A stretch of DNA of 64,000 nt from Sulfitobacter faviae (lineage in GTDB: Bacteria; Pseudomonadota; Alphaproteobacteria; Rhodobacterales; Rhodobacteraceae): assembly GCF_029870955.1 (NCBI RefSeq), contig NZ_PGFQ01000001.1, positions 620,001-684,000 on the forward strand, read 5' to 3'. A model generated the notes under the pieces. That model was not told where the DNA came from. It did not search any database and was given only the letters and a program-made list of their open reading frames with translations. The position numbers and the translations under genes were made by a program. Positions 37,416-44,631 of the stretch are shown here, one piece after another (the stretch's first letter is position 1; every line of letters starts with the position of its first letter).

Positions 37416-38750
37416 ATGAGCCATGTATTGCACCGTAACCTGCGCGCCACGCAACCTGTGATCGTACGCGGAGAAGGAAATTTCCTTATTGATGACAAAG
37501 GGAAGCGCTATTTGGACGCCTGTGGCGGTGCGGCTGTATCAAGCCTTGGGCATGACAATGCCGCCGTGCGCGCCGCCGTCGCCGCGCAGATGGACAAGCT
37601 CGCCTTTGCCCATACTGGCCTCTTCACCAACGCCCCGGCAGAGGCGCTGGCCGACCATCTGATCGCCCGCGCGCCTGAGGGTACAGGCGAAGGCCGGGTC
37701 ATGTATCTGGGCAGCGGGTCCGAGGCGATGGAGGCGGCACTGAAGCTCGCCCGGCAGTACCATCTGGAGCGCGGCGACACGGCGCGCGCCAAGATCATCG
37801 CGCGCAAGCCCAGCTATCACGGCAATACGCTCGGCGCACTGGCGGTGGGCGGCCATGCCGGGCGCCGCAAGCCCTTTGCCCCGATGTTGATGGAGGTGGA
37901 GCATATCGACGCCGCCTATGCCTACCGTCTGCAACGCGACGGCGAGAGCGAGACGGATTTTGCGCGGCGGCTGGCGGATCAGTTGGAGGCGCGGATTGTC
38001 GAGCTGGGGCCAGAGACGGTCGCCGCCTTCGTGGCCGAGCCGGTGGTCGGCGCCTCGCTCGGCTCCCAGCCCGCGCCCGAGGGCTATTTCAAACATGTGC
38101 GCGAGATCTGCGACCGCCACGGCGTGCTCTTGATCGCCGATGAGGTGATGTGCGGCATGGGGCGCACCGGCAGCCTTTTCGCGCTGGAGCAGGAAGGCAT
38201 TTGCGCCGATATCACCACCATGGCCAAGGGCCTCGGCGCGGGCTATCAGCCGATCGCGGCGGTGATGGCGCGTCAAAGCGTGATCGAGGCGATCATGGCG
38301 GGCAGCGGCAACCTGTGGAACGGGCACACCTATATGTCCCATGCGGTCGCCACGGCGGGCGCGCTGGCGGTGCTGCAAGAGGTCGAGAGCCACGATTTGC
38401 TGAGCGCGGTGCGCATCCGGGGGCAGCAGTTGGAAACCGCGCTGCGCGACCGCTTTGGCGAGCATCCTCATGTCGGTGACATTCGCGGGCGCGGGCTGTT
38501 CTGGTCCATCGAACTGGTGGCCGAGCGCGACAGCAAGACGCCCTTTGACGTCAGCCGCAACCTTGCGGGCAAGATCCAGCGCGCGGCGATGGAGGCGGGG
38601 ATGATCTGCTACCCTTCGCAGGGCTGCGCCGATGGCACGGCGGGGGATCACGTTCTGCTGGCCCCGGCCTTCACCTCCCCGCCCGAGGAAATCGAGATGA
38701 CGGTCGAGATGCTGGGCGCGGCGGTCGACGGGGTGATCGCGGAGGGCTGA
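37416..38750 (+). CDS. Class III pyridoxal-phosphate aminotransferase
   Basis: 444 residues, MSHVLHRNLRATQPVIVRGE at the start. Landmarks are GSGSEAMEAALKLARQYH, Asp242 in LLIADEVMCGMGRTG and the Schiff-base lysine K271 in TTMAKGLGAGYQP. This is the omega-aminotransferase group (acetylornithine, 4-aminobutyrate, beta-alanine:pyruvate types); the substrate cannot be told from sequence. It is divergent from the BMP importer, about 170 bases away, and could use amines derived from the imported compound: beta-alanine or beta-aminoisobutyrate from pyrimidine breakdown would fit, but no dihydropyrimidine genes are here. Confidence 0.88.
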   Translation: MSHVLHRNLRATQPVIVRGEGNFLIDDKGKRYLDACGGAAVSSLGHDNAAVRAAVAAQMDKLAFAHTGLFTNAPAEALADHLIARAPEGTGEGRVMYLGSGSEAMEAALKLARQYHLERGDTARAKIIARKPSYHGNTLGALAVGGHAGRRKPFAPMLMEVEHIDAAYAYRLQRDGESETDFARRLADQLEARIVELGPETVAAFVAEPVVGASLGSQPAPEGYFKHVREICDRHGVLLIADEVMCGMGRTGSLFALEQEGICADITTMAKGLGAGYQPIAAVMARQSVIEAIMAGSGNLWNGHTYMSHAVATAGALAVLQEVESHDLLSAVRIRGQQLETALRDRFGEHPHVGDIRGRGLFWSIELVAERDSKTPFDVSRNLAGKIQRAAMEAGMICYPSQGCADGTAGDHVLLAPAFTSPPEEIEMTVEMLGAAVDGVIAEG

Positions 38751-38766
38751 CCCCTCCGCCTGCCCA

Positions 38767-39735
38767 TTACCGGCCTTTGATCTGGATCGAGAAGTTGCGC
38801 CGCGCTCCGGCGGGCGGGCGCGGGAAAGGGGCGGCCTTGCGGATGATGCCAAGCGCCGCCTGATCCAGCGCCGCCGACCCGGAGCTGCGGGCCACGCGGA
38901 CCCCTGCCAACTGCCCGCCCCCACCGATGGAAAAGGCAATCACAGCCGTCCCGCGGGAGCGGACGCGCGGCTTGCCGACACGGGCGATGCGGCTCATCAC
39001 CTTGCCGGGATAGTTGCTGGCCGCCGCATTGCCCGCAGGCGCGGCGGCACGCTGGCGGCTGCCGGATTGCGCGGCGTTGCCCGCGCGGCTGGCCGTCTGC
39101 GCGCCCTTGGTGTTGTTGCGCTTTGCATTGCCGCGCGTGGTCTGTTTGGGCTTGGGTTTCGGCTGCGGCTTGGGCTTGGCCTTCTTGGCCGCTTCGGCGG
39201 CGCGTTCGGGGTCGCGGCGCTGCGGGCGCTGCGACAGGCGCGGCGCGTCATCCTCGGCCTCGGCGGTGAGGGTTTCGACCGGCGGCACCGGGGCGGCAGG
39301 CGTGATCGTTGGCGTGGCCTCAGTCGTCTCGGGCGGGGTTTCGACCGGTGTCAGGGCGGGCAAGACCGGCGTCTCTGTCGGCGCGGCGGCGGGCGGAGCC
39401 ACGGGCATGGGCTCGGCCTCAACCGTCTGCACCGGCTCTGCGACGGGCGCAGGCGTGGGGGTGAGCGTGGGCTCGGGCGCGGGGGTCGGCGGCAGGGCCT
39501 CTGCGGTTTCCACCGGTTCGGGTTCGGGGGTTGGGGTGATCTCTTCCACCGGTTCGGCATCCAATGTGCCGACCGCCATATCCTCAAACCGCGTGCCAAG
39601 CTGGGCCGCGGCGGGCGCGCCGCCGCCTGCGATCTTGGCGCTGTCGTCGATCTGGGCGAGTTGCGACACGCCCACGACGAGGCTGGCAGCGACGCCGATG
39701 GAAAGTGTTTTGACGAGACCGGAACGGGGGATCAT
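38767..39735 (-). CDS. TonB-family energy-transducing protein
   Basis: 322 residues. One N-terminal transmembrane segment (about 8-28), then a long Pro/Thr/Glu-rich region (EPVETAEALPPTPAPEPTLT), a basic stretch KPKPQPKPKPK and a C-terminal TonB domain (SRIARVGKPRVRSRGTAVIAF, ARSSGSAALDQAAL). It spans the periplasm and transmits proton-motive energy from ExbB-ExbD to outer-membrane receptors. Its start overlaps the exbD stop by four bases. It is the last gene in the unit. No TonB-dependent receptor is in the window. Confidence 0.85.
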   Translation of the reverse strand: MIPRSGLVKTLSIGVAASLVVGVSQLAQIDDSAKIAGGGAPAAAQLGTRFEDMAVGTLDAEPVEEITPTPEPEPVETAEALPPTPAPEPTLTPTPAPVAEPVQTVEAEPMPVAPPAAAPTETPVLPALTPVETPPETTEATPTITPAAPVPPVETLTAEAEDDAPRLSQRPQRRDPERAAEAAKKAKPKPQPKPKPKQTTRGNAKRNNTKGAQTASRAGNAAQSGSRQRAAAPAGNAAASNYPGKVMSRIARVGKPRVRSRGTAVIAFSIGGGGQLAGVRVARSSGSAALDQAALGIIRKAAPFPRPPAGARRNFSIQIKGR

Positions 39736-40121
39736 TGCAGCGCCCTTTCGGTGACAAGCATGACGCGCGCGGCCCCTGCCCCGCGCAGCTTGCGGGTCAG
39801 TTCGACAAGGCGGCGGGCGGGCAGCGCGCGGTCGGGGAGAAGCCGCACGGTGTCGCGCTCTTCTTCGGGCAGCGCGTCGATGAAATCGGCCACGCTGGCG
39901 CGGTCTTGGCCTGCGTAGGTCATGCGGCCATCGGCATGGACCACCAGCGCATTGGGCGGGGCGCGGCCCTCAAGCTCGCGGGTTTCGACGAGGTTGAGAT
40001 CGGAATCGAGCGGCTGCGACAGGGTGCCTGCGACCATGAAGAAGACCAGCATCAGAAAGACGATGTTGATCAACGCGATGGTCGGTTCGCGTTGCGGTTT
40101 GGCCTTGGCGATGGGTCGCAT
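39732..40121 (-). CDS. ExbD/TolR-family biopolymer transport protein (second copy)
   Basis: 129 residues with a single N-terminal transmembrane segment, PTIALINIVFLMLVFFMVAG, in which the usual membrane Asp is replaced by Asn (LINIVFLML in place of LIDVIFLLL), followed by a periplasmic ExbD domain. If real this copy could not carry protons by that residue, leaving the first ExbD as the active one. Three bases separate it from the upstream exbD. Paired ExbD copies of this type occur in Rhodobacteraceae. Confidence 0.8.
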   Translation of the reverse strand: MRPIAKAKPQREPTIALINIVFLMLVFFMVAGTLSQPLDSDLNLVETRELEGRAPPNALVVHADGRMTYAGQDRASVADFIDALPEEERDTVRLLPDRALPARRLVELTRKLRGAGAARVMLVTERALQ

Positions 40122-40123
40122 GA

Positions 40124-40501
40124 TCAGCCCTCCAGAACCGAGACGCTGAGCCCCGGCAGGGCGCGCAGCGCGATGAGCAGATCGGCCAACGCCTGCGCCT
40201 CAACCTCGGCCCCGAGCGAGACCAGAAGCGGCGTGCCCTCCTCAGCCTCGGCCAAGGGGCTGGCGGTCAGCGCCTCAAGCGCCAGCGCATCGCCGTTGAG
40301 GCGCAGCCCCTCGGTGGTCAGTTGCAGGAAATAGGGTTTCGCCCCCGTCTCGGCCCCTGCCCCGGATGTCGCTGCGGCCAATTCGATCTCGGCAAATTTT
40401 GAGAAGGTCGAGGTCAGCATGAAGAACAACAACAGCAGAAAGATCACGTCGATCAGGGAGGTCATGGAGAGGCGGTTGCGCCGCCGGCGTGGCCTAGCCA
40501 T
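40124..40501 (-). CDS. ExbD/TolR-family biopolymer transport protein (first copy)
   Basis: 125 residues from MARPRRRRNRLSMTSLIDV. The single transmembrane segment contains the proton-pathway Asp in SLIDVIFLLLLFFMLTSTF, the canonical ExbD motif, followed by a periplasmic domain. With ExbB it forms the proton channel that powers TonB. Start 40501 overlaps the exbB stop by eight bases. A longer frame upstream is only an overlap with exbB. Confidence 0.85.
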   Translation of the reverse strand: MARPRRRRNRLSMTSLIDVIFLLLLFFMLTSTFSKFAEIELAAATSGAGAETGAKPYFLQLTTEGLRLNGDALALEALTASPLAEAEEGTPLLVSLGAEVEAQALADLLIALRALPGLSVSVLEG

Positions 40502-41179
40502 GGGCTGGCCGGGGCGCGGCGGCGGCGAAGGGGGTGGCGGCAGGCGCAGCGGCGGGGGCCGCGTTCTGGCCGGGATGCAGCACGGTGAGGATCGCCTTGT
40601 CGGCGATGACGCGCTCGTTCTCCATGCGTTGCTCAAGCCAGCTGAGCACCAGCGCGGTCGGCATGGCCACGACAAGCCCCACGGCAGTGGTCAGAAGCGC
40701 CACCCAGATGCCACCGGCGAGGATCGACGGGTCCACCTGAGAGCCCGCATCCTGCAAAGCGCGGAAGGCTTCGATCATGCCCAGAACCGTGCCGAAGAGA
40801 CCCAAGAGCGGGGCAAGCTGCGCCACGGAATCGAGCAGGCGGAAGCCGCGCTCCAGCTTGGCAAAACGCATCTCGGCCTCGGCCTGCAAGCGAGAGGCAC
40901 CCGCCTCAGGCGCGGACATGGCCAATTCGATCACCGGGCGAGGTAGCTTTTCGACCGGCCCAGCGCCGCGCGGGCGGCGGCGGCATCGCCGCGCTCCCAT
41001 GCGTTGACCGCTTCGGACAGCGCCCGGTGGCGGCCCACGGCGGCGGCGCGGAACTGCCATGTCTTATAGAGGGCGACCGCAAGGGTCAGCACGGCCACGG
41101 CCATCAGGATCACCACCACCGGGCCACCGGTTTCGGCAATGCCCCGCAGCGGGGTCAGCAGCGCGTCAAGTTGATCCAT
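40494..41179 (-). CDS. ExbB/MotA/TolQ-family proton channel (frameshifted as sequenced)
   Basis: A 228-residue ExbB when one base is restored. The start MDQLDALLTPLRGIAETGGP gives the first transmembrane segment (VVVILMAVAVLTLAVALYK), and the C-terminal part has the conserved LAPLLGLFGTVLGMIEAF and WVALLTTAVGLVVAMPTAL segments. The break is at the CC/GGG run 40934-40938, after GRSKSYLAR; the reading resumes at VIELAMSAPEAGA. It forms the ion channel with ExbD. Overlaps its neighbours on both sides, so the five-gene set is one operon. Confidence 0.85.
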
Positions 41180-41625
41180 CAGCCCAGCACCTCAATCTCG
41201 GTCCGGGTCGCCGGGGCCAGCGCGTTTTCGCAGGTGCCCGCCTCGATCCCCACGCCGTCACAGCTTTGCGCGCCGTTAAAGAGGATGCGGCCAAGGTTTT
41301 CGCAGGTGGTCTGCGGCACCACGAACTGACGCACGCGCGGGCGGCCAACGGGCAGTTCGCCGAAATCGAAGAGCGTTAGCCGGTTCACGGTGCCTTCGCG
41401 GTCGAACAGCACCGTTTCATAGACCGCCTTGTCGAGCGGGGCGGAAAGCTCGTTGGTGATGAGGAAGGTCAGCTTGCAATTGGCTTCCGTGGTGTCGGCG
41501 GCGTTCAGCTCGACCTTGAGCGCGGGCGAGGCGCTGGCCGGGGTTGCGGCGGGCGTCTCAGCGGCGGCGCCTTGGGCGATGGTCAGGGACAGGGCCGCGA
41601 GGAACGCGGAACGAAAATGCGGCAT
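41179..41625 (-). CDS. Exported Cys-containing protein of the ExbB-TonB operon
   Basis: 148 residues from MPHFRSAFLAALSLTIAQG, signal peptide about 1-22 (AAA|E). The mature protein contains four cysteines (ANCKLTFL, TTCENL, QSCDG, GTCENAL), suggesting two disulfides in the periplasm, and an immunoglobulin-like run KLTFLITNELSAPLDKAVYETVLFD. I know no name, but the gene is regularly first in this ExbB-ExbD-TonB unit in Rhodobacteraceae. Its stop shares a base with the exbB start. A part in TonB energisation is inferred from location only. Confidence 0.7.
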   Translation of the reverse strand: MPHFRSAFLAALSLTIAQGAAAETPAATPASASPALKVELNAADTTEANCKLTFLITNELSAPLDKAVYETVLFDREGTVNRLTLFDFGELPVGRPRVRQFVVPQTTCENLGRILFNGAQSCDGVGIEAGTCENALAPATRTEIEVLG

Positions 41626-41904
41626 GGGGGTGGCTCCCGATGGGTTTGTCTTTGATCACGGCGCAGGTCTGGGGCGCCTGCCACAGCGGGGCAGAATCGT
41701 CGCAGCACCTCTTGCGCCAAGCGGAATTTCTGCCTGCTGCCTAGCAAAACCGGGCGACGGTGACAATCCTGACTTTAATACTCGGATTATATCTGCGCAG
41801 CGCGGCCCGTTCTGCCAAGCGGGGAACAGTTGCGCCGGGCTGGGGTTGGGCTGCTGAAACCACCACGCGCGGGCGACCGCATCCGCGCAGAGAAGGAGGC
41901 CAGA

Positions 41905-42362
41905 ATGACCGACGACAGCCAAAAGATCGCGACCATCGACCCTGCCCATAACGTGGCCCTGTTCACGCCGGACGCGAAAGCACTGGAGCAAGCGGCCTCG
42001 GCCGGGATGAAAACGGTGGTGAACTTCCGTGCCTCGGATGAGAAAGGCGGCCTCTCCCCGATGCAGAGCGGCTGGTGGCCGAGAAGCTGGGGTTGAACTA
42101 CCTGCACCATCCGGTGACGCCAGACGCCCTTGGCCCCGAGACGGTGGATGAATTCCGCAAGTCACTGGACGACCTACCCCAGCCGGTGTTTCTGCACTGC
42201 GCTTCGGGCAAACGTGCGGGGGCGATGACCCTGATGGCCCTTGCGGCGGATAAGGGTTGGGACGGCGATACGGCCCTGCAGGAGGGCAAGGCCCGCGGCA
42301 TCGACCTGACCGAAGAGAAGATCGGTCAGTTGGTCAAATCCTACGCGGATAGCAAAGCGTGA
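41905..42362 (+). CDS. TIGR01244-type sulfur transferase/phosphatase-like protein (frameshifted as sequenced)
   Basis: 152 residues when one base is restored at the CCCC run 42056-42059. The N-terminus is MTDDSQKIATIDPAHNVALF with AAGGAGG upstream; the C-terminal half carries the dual-specificity-phosphatase-like P-loop LHCASGKRAGAMTLM (Cys-x5-Arg variant). This is the domain fused to the metallo-hydrolase in Blh/persulfide dioxygenase proteins, here as a separate gene next to the bigR cluster. A role in sulfide or polysulfide handling is inferred from that context. It shares a terminator hairpin with bigR. Confidence 0.78.
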
Positions 42363-42367
42363 GAGAA

Positions 42368-42391
42368 GCGCCCGGTTTTGCCGGGCGTTTT
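42368..42391. terminator. Bidirectional terminator between the phosphatase-like gene and bigR
   Basis: CGCCCGG-TTTTG-CCGGGCG with TTTTA after it on the plus strand; the right edge overlaps the bigR stop at 42390-42392. It would act mainly on the rightward gene. Confidence 0.75.
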
Positions 42392-42695
42392 ACTTTTGCG
42401 CGCAGTAGAGGCCATGCAGCGTTTCCAGAACGGCCACGGCCTCCTGCCCCTTGACCCGGTAAAAGATCGTCTGCCCCGCCCGGCGGCTGTCGACCAGACC
42501 GGCGTCTTTCAACTTTTTCAACTGCTGCGACATGGTGGATTGCGACAGACCACAGGCCTGCGCCAGATCCCCGACCGAGCGTTCCCCACCGATCAGACGG
42601 CACAGGATCTGCAACCGCGCTTCTGACGCTAGCATCGTCATAAGCGCCGCAGCCCCGGCGATATCGCCATCCAGAAAGTCGTCCGTGTTTTTCAT
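42390..42695 (-). CDS. bigR: ArsR-family repressor, BigR/SqrR-like
   Basis: 101 residues. The winged helix-turn-helix contains SVGDLAQACGLSQSTMSQQLKKLKDAGLV, and RRAGQTIFYRVKG is the wing. Cys32 (ILCRL) and Cys98 (LYCAQK) sit where BigR and SqrR have the redox pair that forms a disulfide or polysulfide bridge in the presence of persulfide and releases DNA. It is divergent from the pmpAB-pdo-sulP operon and its start abuts the presumed operator, so it likely represses both directions. Context and the two Cys make the assignment good, though not certain. Confidence 0.85.
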   Translation of the reverse strand: MKNTDDFLDGDIAGAAALMTMLASEARLQILCRLIGGERSVGDLAQACGLSQSTMSQQLKKLKDAGLVDSRRAGQTIFYRVKGQEAVAVLETLHGLYCAQK

Positions 42696-42727
42696 ATTAG
42701 CATCATTGAATATTATGATGACGTAAT
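42696..42727. promoter_or_regulatory. Probable BigR operator
   Basis: Imperfect AT-rich inverted repeat: ATTAGCATCAT (42696-42706) against ATGATGACGTAAT (42715-42727), in a locally AT-rich stretch in otherwise GC-rich DNA. It begins at the base after the bigR start codon, so it also controls bigR itself, and lies 61-92 bases upstream of the first pmp gene. Confidence 0.65.
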
Positions 42728-42787
42728 ATATACTGATTTACAGTCTGACACAAGCCAGCCGCTTGGCGGGCCGTAAGGAGTTGAGAG

Positions 42788-43222
42788 ATGGAAACCGAAT
42801 TCACACCATGGCTGTCGCTGGGCGGCGGCGCGATGATTGGGGTCTCGGCGGTGCTGCTGATGGCCACGAACGGGCGCATCGCGGGGATCAGCGGGCTGAC
42901 CTCTCGGCTCTTCGCGCGTGACAGCGACGGCGAAGCACGGGGCGTGTCGTTTTTCTTCGTATTGGGTCTTTTGCTCGCGGCGCCGCTTTGGCTGATCACC
43001 TCGGGCGGATGGCCGCAGCAATGGGTGCCTTCGAACCCCGTCCTGATGGCGGTGGCCGGGCTGCTCGTCGGCTTTGGCGCGACCTATGGCAATGGCTGCA
43101 CCTCGGGCCACGGGGTCTGCGGGATCAGCCGAGGCTCTGCGCGGTCGATCGTGGCGACAGTGACATTCATGGCGACGGCATTCGTGACCGTCTTTGTCAT
43201 GCGCCATGTGATCGGAGGGTGA
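42788..43222 (+). CDS. YeeE/YedE sulfur transporter subunit, PmpA-like
   Basis: 144 residues with about four transmembrane segments. It contains GFGATYGNGCTSGHGVCG, the conserved Cys-containing motif of the YeeE/YedE (DUF395) family, thought to bind thiosulfate or polysulfide. In the bigR regulons of plant-associated and marine alphaproteobacteria, PmpA and PmpB are half-size permeases that work as a pair. The next gene starts two bases after its stop. AAGGAG lies eight bases upstream. Confidence 0.85.
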   Translation: METEFTPWLSLGGGAMIGVSAVLLMATNGRIAGISGLTSRLFARDSDGEARGVSFFFVLGLLLAAPLWLITSGGWPQQWVPSNPVLMAVAGLLVGFGATYGNGCTSGHGVCGISRGSARSIVATVTFMATAFVTVFVMRHVIGG

Positions 43223-43223
43223 T

Positions 43224-43667
43224 ATGAAACAGTTCTTCGCCCTCCTCTCCGGCCTTTTGTTCGGCATCGGCCTGATCGTTTCCGGCATGGCCGACCCGGC
43301 CAAAGTGCTGAACTTCCTCGATGTTTTCGGCACATGGGATCCCAGCCTTGCCTTTGTCATGGGCGGCGCCATCGCGGTAACGGCACCGGGGTTCGCCTGG
43401 CTGTTCCGCAGCCGTCAGACCCCCTTTTTCGACCATAAATTCCGCCTTCCCACCCGCAATGATCTTGAGCCGAAACTGCTGACCGGCGCCGCGATTTTCG
43501 GCATCGGCTGGGGCTTGGGCGGCTTTTGCCCCGGCCCGGCATTGACCGCCCTGCCCATCGCGGCCAGCGGCACCTTGATCTTTGTCCCCTTCATGCTGGG
43601 CGGCATGTGGATCGCCCGGCACAGCCCTGATTTGACCTCTATAACCAAGAAAGGACCAGCCAGATGA
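43224..43667 (+). CDS. YeeE/YedE-type sulfur transporter subunit, PmpB-like
   Basis: 147 residues with about four transmembrane segments and the Cys motif GWGLGGFCPGPALTAL. MKQFFALLSGLLFGIGLIVSG at the start and FGTWDPSLAFVMGGAI fit the DUF6691/PmpB half-transporter. Together with the previous gene it would move a reduced sulfur compound across the inner membrane. Its stop overlaps the persulfide dioxygenase start by four bases (ATGA). Confidence 0.85.
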   Translation: MKQFFALLSGLLFGIGLIVSGMADPAKVLNFLDVFGTWDPSLAFVMGGAIAVTAPGFAWLFRSRQTPFFDHKFRLPTRNDLEPKLLTGAAIFGIGWGLGGFCPGPALTALPIAASGTLIFVPFMLGGMWIARHSPDLTSITKKGPAR

Positions 43668-44581
43668 GCGACCCTCTCAATTCACCCGTCGTGCGCCACT
43701 CCCCTTCGACCGGAGCAGGCAGCCCCGATGTCTGGGGCATCTATGAGCCTGACACCGGCTCGATCCAATACATCTGCGCCGATCCGGCAACGAAGAAGGC
43801 CGCGCTGATCGACGTGGTGTGGAACTTCGATCCGAAGAACTACAAGTTCACCACCGAAAGCATGGATCAGGTGCTTGATCTGGTGAAAGAAAACGGCCTT
43901 ACCGTGGAATGGGTGCTCGACACCCACCCCCATGCGGATCACGTTATGGCCTCGGCCCAGTTGAAAGAGCGGACGGGCGCGCCCAATGCCATCGGCGCGC
44001 TGGTGCCTGAGATCGCCAAGATTTGGGCCGATCTTTACAACCTGCCCGATGCCTTTGACCCGGACCGCGATTTTGACCACCTGTTTCAGGAGGGCGAGAC
44101 CTTCAAGATTGGCGAGCTTGATGCCAAGGTGATGCTGTCGCCCGGGCATACGCTGGGGTCGATCACCTATGTCTGTGGCGATGCGGCTTTTGTGCATGAC
44201 ACGCTGATGCAGCCCGATGCGGGCACCTCGCGGTCGGATTTCCCCGGCGGCACGACTGAAGAGTTGTGGGAGTCGATCCAAGACATCCTCGCCCTGCCCG
44301 GCGACACGCGGCTTTACATCGGCCATGACTACGGCACCGATGATCGCGATGAGCCGCAGTGGGAGGCCACGGTGGACGAGCACCGCGCCCACAACATCCA
44401 CGTCAAGGATGGCACCAAGCGCGAAGATTATATCGAGCGCCGTCAGAAACGCGACGCGACCCTGTCGCTGCCCAACCGCATCCTTGCGGCATTGCAGATC
44501 AACCTGCGCGGCGGGCGGCTGCCCCCGGCGGAGGATGATGGCCATCACTACCTGAAACTGCCCGTAAACCGTTTCGACTGA
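43664..44581 (+). CDS. Persulfide dioxygenase-like metallo-hydrolase (ETHE1/Blh type)
   Basis: 305 residues, metallo-beta-lactamase fold. The metal motif is THPHADH (His88, His90, Asp92, His93) followed by LSPGHTLGS and GHDYG, in the ETHE1/persulfide dioxygenase arrangement with a single iron site. The likely reaction is oxidation of glutathione persulfide to sulfite. It is co-translated with pmpB. A rhodanese- or phosphatase-like partner domain, fused in Blh of other species, is separate here at 41905. The SulP gene that follows could export the sulfite or sulfate formed. Confidence 0.87.
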   Translation: MSDPLNSPVVRHSPSTGAGSPDVWGIYEPDTGSIQYICADPATKKAALIDVVWNFDPKNYKFTTESMDQVLDLVKENGLTVEWVLDTHPHADHVMASAQLKERTGAPNAIGALVPEIAKIWADLYNLPDAFDPDRDFDHLFQEGETFKIGELDAKVMLSPGHTLGSITYVCGDAAFVHDTLMQPDAGTSRSDFPGGTTEELWESIQDILALPGDTRLYIGHDYGTDDRDEPQWEATVDEHRAHNIHVKDGTKREDYIERRQKRDATLSLPNRILAALQINLRGGRLPPAEDDGHHYLKLPVNRFD

Positions 44582-44589
44582 GCCAACCG

Positions 44590-44609
44590 GGTGGCCCCTC
44601 GGGGCCGCC
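44590..44609 (+). terminator. Hairpin between the dioxygenase and sulP genes
   Basis: GGTGGCCCC-TC-GGGGCCGCC, a nine-pair stem with one G-U and a tight loop in the 50-base gap. No T run follows, so it probably slows but does not end transcription into sulP. Confidence 0.4.
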
Positions 44610-44631
44610 CCTATCTGACGGATCGCCGCCC

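Noticed and set aside
41626-41904. The 279-base gap before the phosphatase-like gene, checked for an RNA gene or extra small gene
   Set aside because: No tRNA-like fold, terminator or ribosome-site-supported frame was found. Only an AT-richer promoter-like patch near 41775-41795 is visible.
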